From Phenylobacterium sp. (GTDB taxonomy: Bacteria > Pseudomonadota > Alphaproteobacteria > Caulobacterales > Caulobacteraceae), in the NCBI RefSeq assembly GCF_004799395.1, contig NZ_SSMZ01000020.1, positions 1 to 54,881 on the forward strand: 54,881 nucleotides of DNA, in the 5' to 3' direction. A model generated the notes under the pieces. That model had not been told where the DNA came from. It did not search any database and worked only from the letters and a program-made list of their open reading frames with translations. Below, in pieces: positions 41,985 to 52,544 of the stretch (position 1 is its first letter; each line of letters starts with the position of its first letter). A program made the position numbers and the translations under genes.

Positions 41985-43643
41985 ATGGATCGCTACGACT
42001 ACATCATCATCGGCGCCGGCTCGGCGGGCTGCGTATTGGCCAACCGGCTGACCGAGGACGCGGACAAGACGGTCCTGTTGCTGGAGGCAGGCGGCCAGGA
42101 CAAGTCGCTGATGATCAAGATGCCGGCCGGCGTCGGCGGCCTGATCGGCAAGGTGGGGCCTGCGAACTGGGGCTTCTGGACGGAGCCGGAGCCGAACCTC
42201 AACGACCGCAAGCTCTGGTGGCCGCGGGGCAAGGGCTGGGGCGGCTCGTCCTCGATCAACGGCATGATCTATATCCGCGGCCACGCCCGCGACTACGACC
42301 AGTGGCGACAGATGGGCCTTTCAGGGTGGGGCTATGCCGACGTGCTGCCCTATTTCAAGAAGTCCGAGGCGCTTGAGGGCGGCGCCGACGCCTGGCATGG
42401 CGGCGAGGGCCCGCTGAAGGTGACCAGGGCGCCGTCGGTCAATCCGGTCTACCAGGCCACGATCCAGGCGGGAGGCGAGGCGGGCCATCCGCTGACTCAC
42501 GATTTCAACGGCTTCCAGCAGGAGGGTTTCGGGCCCTATCAGCTGACCATCAGCGACGGCGTGCGATGGAGCGCGGCGCGGGGCTACCTGCACCCGGTGC
42601 TGGACCGGCCGAACCTCACCTGCCTGACCGGGGTACGCACGACGCGCATCATCGTCGAGGACGGCCGGGCCACCGGCGTCGAGATCTATGACGAGAAGAC
42701 CAAGGCCAGGCGGATCGTCGGGGCCGACGCCGAGGTGCTGCTGTGCGCTGGCGCGGTGCAGTCGCCGCATATCCTGCAGCTCTCAGGCATCGGCGATCCG
42801 GAGGAACTGGCTTCGCACGGGATCAAGGTGGTGAAGGCGCTGAAGGGCGTCGGCGCCAATCTGCAGGACCACCTGGACGTCTGCCTTAGCTGGATCTGCC
42901 CCAAACCGATCACGCTCTATTCCATGCGCAAGGGCCTCCTGAAGACCCTGGGCATCGGCCTGAACTACATGCTGTTCGGCAAGGGGCTCGGGCGGACGCA
43001 GGGGCTCGAGAGCGGCGCCTTCCTGCGCTCGCGCCCCGATCTCGACCGGCCGGACCTGCAGGTCCACACGGTGCTGGCGATCATGCAGGACCACGGCAAG
43101 GTCTCGGTGCCGAAGGATGGCTTCACCTTCCACGTCTGCCAGTTGCGGCCGGAGAGCCGTGGACGGATCGGCCTGAAGTCGGCGGACCCGCTGGCCGATC
43201 CGGCGATCTTCGCCAACTACCTGGCCGCCGAGGAAGACCGCCGCGCGCTCCGCGAAGGGGTGAAGATGATGCGCAAGGTGGCGGCGCAATCGGCGCTGGC
43301 GCCCTACATCACCGAGGAATATGCGCCGGGCTCGGCGGTGCAGACCGACGCGGAAATCGACGCCTGGATCAAGAAGACGGGCGAGACGATTTATCATCCG
43401 GTCGGCACCTGCCGAATGGGCGCCGCGGGCGATCCGATGGCGGTGGTCGACGCCGATTGCCGCGTGCAGGGGATCTCAGGGCTTCGCGTGGTGGACGCCT
43501 CGGTCATGCCGACCCTGGTTGGCGGCAATACCAATGCGCCGACCATCATGATCGCCGAGAAGATCGCCGACGCGATCCGGGGGCGGGCCTTCCTGCCGGC
43601 GCAAGACGCGCCGGTCTATGGGGACGGGAAGGCTGCAGCGTAA
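41985..43643 (+). CDS. GMC family oxidoreductase (choline dehydrogenase-like)
   Basis: [22 protein letters not shown]...[23 protein letters not shown]...[17 protein letters not shown]...HPVGTCRMG. Confidence 0.93.
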   Translation: MDRYDYIIIGAGSAGCVLANRLTEDADKTVLLLEAGGQDKSLMIKMPAGVGGLIGKVGPANWGFWTEPEPNLNDRKLWWPRGKGWGGSSSINGMIYIRGHARDYDQWRQMGLSGWGYADVLPYFKKSEALEGGADAWHGGEGPLKVTRAPSVNPVYQATIQAGGEAGHPLTHDFNGFQQEGFGPYQLTISDGVRWSAARGYLHPVLDRPNLTCLTGVRTTRIIVEDGRATGVEIYDEKTKARRIVGADAEVLLCAGAVQSPHILQLSGIGDPEELASHGIKVVKALKGVGANLQDHLDVCLSWICPKPITLYSMRKGLLKTLGIGLNYMLFGKGLGRTQGLESGAFLRSRPDLDRPDLQVHTVLAIMQDHGKVSVPKDGFTFHVCQLRPESRGRIGLKSADPLADPAIFANYLAAEEDRRALREGVKMMRKVAAQSALAPYITEEYAPGSAVQTDAEIDAWIKKTGETIYHPVGTCRMGAAGDPMAVVDADCRVQGISGLRVVDASVMPTLVGGNTNAPTIMIAEKIADAIRGRAFLPAQDAPVYGDGKAAA

Positions 43644-43649
43644 CCTCAG

Positions 43650-43683
43650 CCCGATTGTCCCGGCGAACGCCGGGACGGTCGGG
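43650..43683. terminator. Bidirectional hairpin between convergent genes
   Basis: CCCGA-tt-GTCCCGGCG-AA-CGCCGGGAC-gg-TCGGG; no long T-tract. Confidence 0.5.
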
Positions 43684-43687
43684 GGTG

Positions 43688-45805
43688 CTAGTGGGCGAGC
43701 GCCTTGCGCCAGGTCTGGCCGTCCTGGCTGAAGCCGTTGTCGGCGTAGAGGTGGCGGACGGGGCCGTTGCGCGGGGTCTCGAGGATCTGGCCCAGGACCT
43801 CTGAGCAGCGGTCGGCCAGGGCGTCGAGGATGAAGCCCAGGAATTGGTGCTCGACCTTCAGGCCGATCACTCGGCAGCTCATGGCGAAGGCGGCGATCTC
43901 CGAGCCCTCGACGACAGCGGCGGCCACCAGGCCGTAGTCGCCGAACTTGTCTTCGCAGTGGGCGATGAAGACGTTTCCGGCTTCGGTGTGGCGGGCCAGT
44001 TCCGCTTCCGAAAACGTGCGCCCGGTGGTGTTGAACTGGGTCGTGCGCTGGAAGAGCTCGGCGACGCGGGTCAGGGTGGCCCCATCCGCGGGGCGCTCGA
44101 AGGTCGTGACCACGCCCAGCGAGGTCAAGAAGCCCTCGCCGTCGCTGGCGTCGGCGCGCTGGCGATCGCGGCCCAGTTGGGCTTTCACCAGGTCCGTGCG
44201 CGCGGCGCTCTCCTCGGTCAGCTTCAGAACCTGGAAGCGCGGGTCGGCGAGCAGGATGCGGCGCAGCGCGAAGGGGTCCTCGCCCAGAACGTCGACCTGC
44301 GGCAGGGCCAGGCGCACGCGCTCACGCTCCACGGGGTGGTCGTCGATGAACACGAAGGCGTCGAGCGCGAAGCCCAGTTCCTCGGCGATCGAGGCGATGT
44401 TGGAGGGTTTGTCCTCCCAATTCACCCGCCAGGTGACGAAGTCGTCGGGGGTGAGCAGGCGATCCAGCGGATAGTGGTCGGGGTATTTCCAGAGTTCGCG
44501 GACCAGGGCCTCGTCGTTCTTGCTGACGCAGGCCAGAAGAATGCCGCGGCGTTTCAGGGCCTTCAGGGCCTCGTGGAAGCCGAAATAGAGGCCGATGTAG
44601 GAGTTGTGGCCGCTGATCTCCGGCGTCCAGGCGAACGGCGCGCCGGTCTCGGCCAGGACCCCCGGCCAGAGCGTGCCGTCGAGGTCGAGGATCACACACT
44701 TCTTGCGGCCCAGGCCCATGACCACGGCCAGGAGGTCCATGTGAGCGCGCGCGACGAGGGCCTCGCGGCGATAGAGGTCGGGGCCGACCAGGGCCTCCAG
44801 CCGGGCGGTGTCGGGGAAGATGCCGTGGACGGCCTGCAGCTCGACCGACGGCCGTTGCAGCATCCAGCCCGGCGAGCCGAAGTGGGTGAAGCCGACGAGG
44901 CCGTCGTCCAACAGGCGACCGGTGCCCTCCGCAGCCAGCGCGGCGGCCACGTCGACGACGTAGACCCCGCCATATTGGTCGGCCAGCGCCTCCAGACCCT
45001 GGTTGATGGCGCGGAAGCGCGCGCGGTGGCCGCCGGGACCGCGGTCGGCGAGGCCAAGGGGCTGGACGGTGGGTTCGGGCAGGCCGTCGATCAGGATGGG
45101 CGCGTCGCTGACCGCGCGCAGGCCCTCGATCACCTGGCGGGCCTCGGCGAGATATAGCGCGGCCGGATCACCGCCGTGGTCGGCCACCGAACCTTTGGCC
45201 ACCAGATGCCGCGAGCGCAGGGCGCCGATGAAAATGGCCTGGTGCGGCCGCTCGGCGGCGAGGCGAAGATCGTCCGGGAAGCTCGCGGCGACCCGCAGGT
45301 CGACGTCACGGGTGGCGGCCTCGCGGCGCAGGAAGTCGGCCTCCATCTGCAGGTCGCAGTCGCCGAACAGCAGCACGTCCCAGCGATGGGTCTTGGCGCC
45401 GCCGAGGTCGCCGGCGCCGAGGGCGGCGGTCACCGACCAGTAGGGATTGGCGCCTTCGCCGGCACGGCGGCGCAGCTGGTCCAGCGCCTCGCCCGGATCG
45501 CGGCCGTGCAGTTCGGTGAGCTTTTCGGCCACCGCGGCGGCTTCGCCGGCGGCGTCCTGGTCGGTGAGCACGCCGCGCTCCATCAGGCTGGCCAGGCAAC
45601 CGGCCAGGGTGTCGACATCGATGGTCAGTGTGGCCCGCAGTTCCGCCAAGTCGCCGGGCATGTCCCGGGGGGTCTCGAACCAGGCGACGATGCCCGCCAC
45701 CTCGGCGTCCACCACCAGGCGCAGGTGGCTCATGGCGTGGACGATCAGCACGCGGTCTTCGCCGAGTGGAGTCAGGTGGACGTAGGTCGACCGGCGAATC
45801 AGCAT
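43688..45805 (-). CDS. FkbH-like HAD-IIIC family protein with extra N-terminal domain
   Basis: KKCVILDLDGTLWPGVLAE HAD motif I; FVFIDDHPVERERVRLALPQV; GNAT-like C-terminus TTQFNTTGRTFSEAEL...DKFGDYGLVAAAVV. Confidence 0.9.
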   Translation of the reverse strand: MLIRRSTYVHLTPLGEDRVLIVHAMSHLRLVVDAEVAGIVAWFETPRDMPGDLAELRATLTIDVDTLAGCLASLMERGVLTDQDAAGEAAAVAEKLTELHGRDPGEALDQLRRRAGEGANPYWSVTAALGAGDLGGAKTHRWDVLLFGDCDLQMEADFLRREAATRDVDLRVAASFPDDLRLAAERPHQAIFIGALRSRHLVAKGSVADHGGDPAALYLAEARQVIEGLRAVSDAPILIDGLPEPTVQPLGLADRGPGGHRARFRAINQGLEALADQYGGVYVVDVAAALAAEGTGRLLDDGLVGFTHFGSPGWMLQRPSVELQAVHGIFPDTARLEALVGPDLYRREALVARAHMDLLAVVMGLGRKKCVILDLDGTLWPGVLAETGAPFAWTPEISGHNSYIGLYFGFHEALKALKRRGILLACVSKNDEALVRELWKYPDHYPLDRLLTPDDFVTWRVNWEDKPSNIASIAEELGFALDAFVFIDDHPVERERVRLALPQVDVLGEDPFALRRILLADPRFQVLKLTEESAARTDLVKAQLGRDRQRADASDGEGFLTSLGVVTTFERPADGATLTRVAELFQRTTQFNTTGRTFSEAELARHTEAGNVFIAHCEDKFGDYGLVAAAVVEGSEIAAFAMSCRVIGLKVEHQFLGFILDALADRCSEVLGQILETPRNGPVRHLYADNGFSQDGQTWRKALAH

Positions 45806-45860
45806 CGGGCGGGGCTCCGGGAACGTGCGGTGACGCTAGGGCCCGAGACCTGCTTGATGG

Positions 45861-46937
45861 TTAAGACGCGATAGCTTTCTGGCTCTCGATCCAGGCGTCG
45901 AGCTTGGCCTGCGCCGCGGCGCTGCCCAGGAAGGAGAGCAGGACATAGCGGCTGCCCCTGGTCACCGGCGCGGCCTCGTGCAGCAGCGAGGCTGAAAAGA
46001 CCACGGCTCCGCCGGCCGGCGGGTTGTAGCGGTGGTCGTCAAATTCCGGGAACAGGATCTCGCCACCCTCGTACTCATCGGTGTTCAGGTTGAGCGAGAG
46101 GGCGAACTCCCGGAAGGCGGTGTGCGGGGCGGCGTTGTCACGGTGGCGCTTGAAATAGCCGCCGGTGTCGTCATAGCGGGCGATCAGGACGCGATCGGCG
46201 AAGGCCATGTCGGTCTGGAAGGCGCGCTTGATCTCCGGGATCACCCGCTTGGCCAGGAGCTCGATCACTTCGCCGTACAGGGCCGTGCCGGGCGCCAGCT
46301 CGGTGTCGCGGCGCTTCTTCTTGTCCTCGTCGAGCTTGGCGTAGGCGGCGCCGTCCTTGAAGGAAGCCATAACGCCGGCTTCGTGCGGTGAGGCCTCGAA
46401 GTGGTCGATCAGCGCGCGGCAAAGCTCCGGCGGCGCGATGTTGGGGATGATCAGCACCGGGGCGGTCGAGGCGCGGATCTGCGAGGGCTCGGCGTGGATG
46501 CGCCGGGCGACGGCGCCCAGCCAGGCGGCGATGTCACTGGTCTCACTGAGCGCGACGATATCCACCACCCGGCCGCTGCGATCGATGAGCACGCCGGCGG
46601 CGGCCCCTCCGACGTCGGCCAACTCGACGCCGGCGCCGTTGGTCACATAGAGGAGGTCGTCGCGGACCTGGGGATCGGCCGCGAAGCGGCCGGTGAAGTC
46701 GGGGGATGCCGGCGCCAGCGGGACCACGTCGACACCGGCGGCCTGGAAGAGCGTTGCAGAGGCGCGCAGGTGGTCCAGCAGGCGCGCGGCGGCCTCAGGC
46801 TGCAGGACGCCAAGGGCGACGACGACCACCGGACGGCCCGCCTGGGCGTCCAAAGAGAAGAAGCGGCCTGACGCCGCGGCGCCCAGCACGACGGGCGCAC
46901 GGTCTCCAATCGAAAACGGCAAGGCGCTGGCTCCCAT
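45861..46937 (-). CDS. Redoxin-like domain fused to a 2OG-Fe(II) oxygenase (prolyl 4-hydroxylase-like)
   Basis: FSIGDRAPVVLGAAASGRFFSLDAQAGRPVVVVALG N-term; oxygenase RYDDTGGYFKRHRDNAAP...FALSLNLNTDEYEGGEILFPEF...VFSASLLHEAAPVTRGSRYVLLSFL. Confidence 0.87.
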   Translation of the reverse strand: MGASALPFSIGDRAPVVLGAAASGRFFSLDAQAGRPVVVVALGVLQPEAAARLLDHLRASATLFQAAGVDVVPLAPASPDFTGRFAADPQVRDDLLYVTNGAGVELADVGGAAAGVLIDRSGRVVDIVALSETSDIAAWLGAVARRIHAEPSQIRASTAPVLIIPNIAPPELCRALIDHFEASPHEAGVMASFKDGAAYAKLDEDKKKRRDTELAPGTALYGEVIELLAKRVIPEIKRAFQTDMAFADRVLIARYDDTGGYFKRHRDNAAPHTAFREFALSLNLNTDEYEGGEILFPEFDDHRYNPPAGGAVVFSASLLHEAAPVTRGSRYVLLSFLGSAAAQAKLDAWIESQKAIAS

Positions 46938-46999
46938 CCCCGGAGCATCCAGCGTCAGGGTGAATCAGGGCTTACGAATTTCTCATTCCCTGCGAATCG

Positions 47000-49963
47000 T
47001 CACGGGAGCGAGACCGGCATTGAGGGTTGAACCGAGCGGTACGGGCCTGCCTGGGTTTGGGCGACCTTGTCCTTGCCCTCGGGTTCGACCTCAAGCCGGT
47101 AGGCCTTGTCGTCCCTCAGCACCAGCTGGGCGGCGTGCTTCACGTCGGCGGCGGTGATCTTCTCGGTGCCGGGGATGATGTGGCGGATGAAGTCGAGCCG
47201 CCGCGGATCGGCCTGGGCGCCGGAAAGCTCCGAAAGCCAGTACTGGTTGGTGACCTGCGACTTTTCGATCTTGTCGATCCGCGGCTTCTTGGCGCGTTCC
47301 AGTTCGTCAGGCGTGACGTCCTTGGTGCGCAGGTCGTCGGCGATCTTCCCGACGTCGCGGAAGAAGCCGTCGAGCTTGGAAGGGGGCACCTCGACGCTGG
47401 CGGCCAGATAGCCCCAGCCGGTCCAGGTCAGGCTGTGGGTGTAGCTGACCGAGGGCGAATAGGTGACGCCTTGCGCCTCGCGCAGTTCGTCGATCAGCCG
47501 CAGGTCCATGACCTCGCCCAGCACATCGTTTTCCAGCGCCTGTTGCGGGTTGGCCCAGAGGTCGTTGGTGGGCCAGGCTACGTAGCCGATCGACTGGTCG
47601 GCGCGGCCCTTGTGGGTGAGCAGCACCGGCTTGGCCGTGGCGGCCGGGAAGCCGACCGCCTTCTGGGCGGCGGGCACCGGCTCGGCCGCGCGGCGTGCGG
47701 GGAGGGAGCCGAAGGTGCGGGCGACCGCCTCGATGGCCTTGTCCACCGTCACGTCGCCGACGATCACCACCTCGATGGGATCGTTGGCCATGTGCGGGGC
47801 GATCTGGGCCTGCAGGTCAGCAAGCTGGGCCTTGGCGATGTCGTCGCGGCTGGGGAAGGTGAAGCGGCGGTCGCCGGCGTGAAGCAGGCCGGAGAGCTCG
47901 CGGCCCATCACTCCGCCGTCGGTGCCCTCCATCTGGTCATGGACGGTCTTGCCGGCGGTCTGCTGACGCTTGAACGCCTCGCTGCGCCAGCCGGGATCGG
48001 CCACGTAGGCGGTGAGCAACTGCATCTGGGTGGCCAAGTCGTCGGTCCGCGTCGAGCCGGACAGCACGAAGGCGTCCTCGCCGACGCCGAAGCGGGCGGC
48101 GTAGACCTTGGAGGCCAGGACGCGTTCGGTGTCCTCGCTGTCGATCTGCTTCAGGCCGCCCTCGATGAAGGCGTTGCCGAACCAGGCGAGGCTCTGGCGG
48201 TCCTTGGGCAGGTCCTGCAGGCCGTCGCCGACGTTGACGCGGACCAGCACCTCGTCGTCGCGGAACTTGGTCGGTTTCACGGTCAGGCGCACGCCGTTCT
48301 CGAAACGGACGAAGACGGTGTCGAGGTCGGTGACATCCTTGGTCTCGGCGACCTTGCCGGGTTCGCCAAAGCTGGCGTAGGGCCAGGTCGCCTCGTGCGG
48401 CGCGCTCGGCGCGGCCACGGCCATCTTCTGGGCCGAGGCGTATTCCGCCAGGATGGCGGGCTCCCCGCCCGGAATGGACTTGGGCGAGGCCATGAACACC
48501 AGGGGACCCTGGCCGGCGAAGGCGCTTTTCAGCGCCTCGGAGACGGTGTCGGCCTTCAGCCCCTTCACGGTGGCTTCGAGGAACGCCAGGTCGTCGGCCG
48601 GGCTGGTGACCACTTCCTGGTCGGACAGCGAACCCACGATCTCGTCGGCGATCTGCGAGGGGCGGCGAGTGGCCACGCCGGACAGCGCCGCCTGGGCGCT
48701 GGCGCGCTCCTCGGCGATCTCGCGGTCGAGCTCGTCCTGGCGCACGCCAAAACGCACGGCGCGGCGTTCCTCCTGGTCGACGGCCGCAAGCGCCGTGCGC
48801 CAACCGTCGGGTGACGACACCAGGTTCAGCATTGTGACCTCGGCCGAGTGGCCCTGGTCGGCCTTGAATGCCACGGCGCCCAGGAACGGCGGCTGCGGCG
48901 AACGCGCCAGCGCCGACAGCCGGCGGTTCAGCACCGAGAAGCCGAGTTGCTCAATCAGGTCGCTGCGGCGCTTGGCCAGACGATCGGCGCGCAGGTCTGG
49001 CGCGCGCACCCAGGCCACCTGGAGGCTGAGCGGTGAGCCCGGCTGGACGATCACCTTGGCCTCGGTCTTGCGATCGATCACCTTTCCGAGGTCGGGCTCG
49101 AGGCCGGCGGGGCCCACGGCCTTCCAATCGCCGAACCGGGCTTTGATCTTGGCCTCCATGGCCGCGGGATCGAAGTCGCCCACGGCGACCAGCACGGCGC
49201 GTTCCGGGCGGTAGTAGTGGTGATAGAAGTCGGCGATCAGGCTGGCCGGCGCCTGCTGAATGACATCGACCTTGCCGATCGGCAGACGCGTCGGCATGCG
49301 CTCGCCGGGCAGCAGGAAGCCGAGGCGCTGCTTGAACACCTGATAGGCGGGGCTGTCGCTGGCGCGCTCCTCAGACAGGACGACGCCGCGTTCGCGGTTG
49401 AGGGAGTCGGGAGCGATGGTCAGGTTCGAGGCGGCCTCGCGCAACAACATCAGCGAGGTGTCGACCGTGTCGTCGTCGGTCTTGGGCAGGTCGAGCTTGT
49501 AGACGGTCTGGTCGAACTCAGTCTGGGCGTTGGTGTCGGCGCCGAAGGCCAGGCCGTGCCGTTCGAGGATCTTGACCATCTCGCCTTCGGGCACGTTCTT
49601 CGAGCCGTTGAAGGCCATGTGTTCGAGGAAGTGGGCCAGGCCCTGCTGGGAGTCGGTCTCCATCAGGGAGCCCGCGTCGAAGCGCAGCCGCAACGCCGCC
49701 TGGCCGGGCGGGATGGCCTGGCGCTTGATTGCATAGCGCATGCCGTTGGGCAGCGAACCGAAGCGGATGTCAGGGTCGGGGCGCACGTCGGAGTGGGCTT
49801 GCGGCCACTCGCCCGGCGGCAGCTTTTCCATCGCAGGGCCGCCGCTGGAGCCGGGCAGGCTGATCTTCGGCAGATGCGGCAGGCCTATCGCCTGGGCGAA
49901 GCTGGGCGCGGTGAGGGACAGAATGGCGGCGAGGGCGGCGCCCGCGCGCAGGGAACGGATCAT
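47000..49963 (-). CDS. M16 family zinc metallopeptidase, secreted
   Basis: Signal peptide MIRSLRAGAALAAILSLTAPSFAQA; inverted zinc motif HFLEH in GLAHFLEHMAFNGSKNVPEGEM; GERMPTRLPIGKVDVIQ. Confidence 0.92.
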   Translation of the reverse strand: MIRSLRAGAALAAILSLTAPSFAQAIGLPHLPKISLPGSSGGPAMEKLPPGEWPQAHSDVRPDPDIRFGSLPNGMRYAIKRQAIPPGQAALRLRFDAGSLMETDSQQGLAHFLEHMAFNGSKNVPEGEMVKILERHGLAFGADTNAQTEFDQTVYKLDLPKTDDDTVDTSLMLLREAASNLTIAPDSLNRERGVVLSEERASDSPAYQVFKQRLGFLLPGERMPTRLPIGKVDVIQQAPASLIADFYHHYYRPERAVLVAVGDFDPAAMEAKIKARFGDWKAVGPAGLEPDLGKVIDRKTEAKVIVQPGSPLSLQVAWVRAPDLRADRLAKRRSDLIEQLGFSVLNRRLSALARSPQPPFLGAVAFKADQGHSAEVTMLNLVSSPDGWRTALAAVDQEERRAVRFGVRQDELDREIAEERASAQAALSGVATRRPSQIADEIVGSLSDQEVVTSPADDLAFLEATVKGLKADTVSEALKSAFAGQGPLVFMASPKSIPGGEPAILAEYASAQKMAVAAPSAPHEATWPYASFGEPGKVAETKDVTDLDTVFVRFENGVRLTVKPTKFRDDEVLVRVNVGDGLQDLPKDRQSLAWFGNAFIEGGLKQIDSEDTERVLASKVYAARFGVGEDAFVLSGSTRTDDLATQMQLLTAYVADPGWRSEAFKRQQTAGKTVHDQMEGTDGGVMGRELSGLLHAGDRRFTFPSRDDIAKAQLADLQAQIAPHMANDPIEVVIVGDVTVDKAIEAVARTFGSLPARRAAEPVPAAQKAVGFPAATAKPVLLTHKGRADQSIGYVAWPTNDLWANPQQALENDVLGEVMDLRLIDELREAQGVTYSPSVSYTHSLTWTGWGYLAASVEVPPSKLDGFFRDVGKIADDLRTKDVTPDELERAKKPRIDKIEKSQVTNQYWLSELSGAQADPRRLDFIRHIIPGTEKITAADVKHAAQLVLRDDKAYRLEVEPEGKDKVAQTQAGPYRSVQPSMPVSLP

Positions 49964-50082
49964 AGAAATGTCCTGAAGGCGTCCGGAAATGGCAGAGGCT
50001 GCACCATCGCCAAGCGAAGTGGCGGCGGCAAGGCAAGAAGGGGGCAGTGTCGCAACTGCGACAAACCGCCTAAATGAGGCCG

Positions 50083-50796
50083 ATGACTGAATCACGTTTC
50101 GAAGAGACGCCGCCGCAACCTCCGCAATGGCCGCCGGGACCTGAACCGCAGCCAGCGCAGGAAGAACGCGGACGCGAGCCGGTGTTCAACGCACCCTGGC
50201 AGGCCGTGGCGGTCGTGGTCCTGATCGTCGGTGGCTATGCGGTGCAGACCCTTTTCCCGGTCGACGCCATCCTGGCGGCCTACGCCTTCGCGCCGGTCAA
50301 TCTGGCGCCGGGACGCTGGGAGACGGTGATCACCTCGATCTTCCTGCATGGCGGCTGGGCGCACGCGATGATGAACGGCGCCTTCGCGCTGGCCTTCTCA
50401 GCTCCGCTGGCGCGGCTGTTCGGGCCGAAGCTGGAGGGGGCGCTGCTGTTCTTCGGCTTCTATGTGCTGACCGGGGTGCTGGCCAATCTGGGCTATGCGG
50501 CGCTGCACCCAGGCGGCCATGTGCTGATCGTGGGCGCCTCGGGCGCGGTCTCGGGCCTGATGGGCGCCGCGGCGCGGCTGATCGGCGGGGAGGGCCGCGT
50601 CGGGCCGATGTTCTCCAAGCCAGTGCTGGCCATGGGCGGCGCGTGGCTGGCGATCAACCTGATCATCGCCCTGGTCGGCGGCTGGTTCCTGCCGGGGGCA
50701 GGCAATGCGGGCGTCGCCTGGGAGGCCCACATCGCCGGCTTCGCTGTAGGCGTGCTGCTGATCGGCCCGTTCGCACGGCTGGCGCCGAAGGCCTGA
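50083..50796 (+). CDS. Rhomboid family intramembrane serine protease
   Basis: TSIFLHGGWAHAMMNGAFALAFSAPLARLFG...VGASGAVSGLMGAAARL...VAWEAHIAGFAVGVLL. Confidence 0.92.
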   Translation: MTESRFEETPPQPPQWPPGPEPQPAQEERGREPVFNAPWQAVAVVVLIVGGYAVQTLFPVDAILAAYAFAPVNLAPGRWETVITSIFLHGGWAHAMMNGAFALAFSAPLARLFGPKLEGALLFFGFYVLTGVLANLGYAALHPGGHVLIVGASGAVSGLMGAAARLIGGEGRVGPMFSKPVLAMGGAWLAINLIIALVGGWFLPGAGNAGVAWEAHIAGFAVGVLLIGPFARLAPKA

Positions 50797-50894
50797 CGTC
50801 AAGGGTTCGCATTTCCGGTGCATCCCCTTGACCCGGCCTGCGGGCTCTGTCCCGCTCCGTCACGGGCAGGCCGGTCCGGGCCAGGGGAGGGACG

Positions 50895-52451
50895 ATGAAG
50901 CGGTTTCTGGCTTCGGCATTGGCGGCGTCGATGGCCATGGCGTGGCTCGCCGTCGCCGGCCCGGCCGCTGCTGCGGGAAAGCCGGATAGCGGCCTTTCCA
51001 ACCTCAAGCACATCATTGTCATCTTCCAGGAGAACCGCTCCTTCGATCACTATTTCGGGGTGCTGCCCTATGCGCCGGGCTCGCCCTATCGCCAGGGCCG
51101 GCCGTGCGCGGCCACGGACCATGCCTGCGTCGACGGGTTGAAGTGCCGGCAGTCGGCGGATGGGGCGCTGACCTGCGACGACTGGAACGCCCATGCCGAC
51201 GGGCGGAAGGTCCACGCTTTCCACGCGGCCAACCGCTGCATCGCGCCCGATCTGGACCACGAGTGGCAGGGCAGCCACCGCGACGCCAACTTCGCCCATC
51301 CGGAGCGGTCGCTCACCGACCCCAGGAACGACGGCTTCGTGATGCAGAACGACATCATGGCGCCGGACACCCACCGGACGGGCCCCGCCGACGGCGGCCG
51401 CGCCATGGCGTTCTACACCCAGGCCGACATTCCCTTTTACTATGACGTGGCGGAGAAGTTCGCGATCAGCGACCGCTATTTCGGCTCCCTCCTCGGCGCC
51501 AGCGACCCGAACCACGCCTTCCACCTGACCGGCAGTTTCTTCGGCCACATCACCGACGAGGAGGTCTCCCCGCCGGCCGGTGGCTACCGGCCGCCGCAGG
51601 GCACGATCTACGACCTGCTGAGCGCCGCCCACGTGGACTGGGCCGAGTCCTTCCAGGATGTGCCGGAGGGGCTGGCCTACCTGCGTCTCGGCGACCCGCA
51701 CTTCATCACGCACGCCGATCTCCTGGATCGGCTGAAGGGCGCCCCGGGCGCCAAGGACCTGCCGTCGGTGGTCTGGGTCAACGCGCGCAAGGGCTACTTC
51801 CAGCACAATTCCAACAGCGACGAGCATCCCTCCAGCGACATCCAGCGCGGCCAGGCCTGGGTGTCGGAGCTGCTCAATGACCTGCGCCGCGGGCCCTACT
51901 GGAAGGATAGCGCGGTGCTGATCACCTACGACGAGGCCGGCGGCTTCTATGACCACGTCAAGCCGCCGCCGGCGCCGCAGGGCGGCAAGCGCACCCCGGA
52001 CGGGCTGAACCCGGGCGACTGCGCCGACGGCCCGCTCGTGCCGGCGGCCGCGAAAAAGGGTGGCGGCGTGGTCTGCGCGCGGGAACGCAAGATCGGCACG
52101 ACCTATGACGAGATTCTGGGGATCTGCCCGCAGTACGATCCGGCCAAGCCCTATCCGGCCGCCTGTCCCAACTTCGACCAGCTTGGGTTCCGCGCGCCGC
52201 TGATGGTGATCTCGCCCTTCGCCAAGAAGGCTTATGTGTCGCACCGGATCGCCGATCACACCTCGATGCTGGCCTTGATCGAGAAGCGATTCCTGACCGG
52301 GTCCGACGGCGCGACCCAGCACCTTACGGCGCGCGACGCCCATGCATGGACGCTGGAGGACATGTTCGATTTCCGGACCTCGCCCTCGCTGAACACGAAC
52401 CTTGCACCACCGGCGCCGGCGCCGGCGGTGGACTGCACGCCCAAGGCCTAG
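50895..52451 (+). CDS. Phospholipase C/acid phosphatase-like phosphoesterase, secreted
   Basis: Signal peptide; LKHIIVIFQENRSFDHYFGVLPYAPGSPYRQGRP...AISDRYFGSLLGASDPNHAFHLTGS...ITYDEAGGFYDHVKPP. Confidence 0.9.
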   Translation: MKRFLASALAASMAMAWLAVAGPAAAAGKPDSGLSNLKHIIVIFQENRSFDHYFGVLPYAPGSPYRQGRPCAATDHACVDGLKCRQSADGALTCDDWNAHADGRKVHAFHAANRCIAPDLDHEWQGSHRDANFAHPERSLTDPRNDGFVMQNDIMAPDTHRTGPADGGRAMAFYTQADIPFYYDVAEKFAISDRYFGSLLGASDPNHAFHLTGSFFGHITDEEVSPPAGGYRPPQGTIYDLLSAAHVDWAESFQDVPEGLAYLRLGDPHFITHADLLDRLKGAPGAKDLPSVVWVNARKGYFQHNSNSDEHPSSDIQRGQAWVSELLNDLRRGPYWKDSAVLITYDEAGGFYDHVKPPPAPQGGKRTPDGLNPGDCADGPLVPAAAKKGGGVVCARERKIGTTYDEILGICPQYDPAKPYPAACPNFDQLGFRAPLMVISPFAKKAYVSHRIADHTSMLALIEKRFLTGSDGATQHLTARDAHAWTLEDMFDFRTSPSLNTNLAPPAPAPAVDCTPKA

Positions 52452-52544
52452 ACCGCCGAGGCCTCACGCGGGCGTGCATTGTGTGGAACGCTATTCGGCG
52501 CGACGCTGTTCTCAACAACAAGAAGAGAAAGCGAGGAACGTCCG

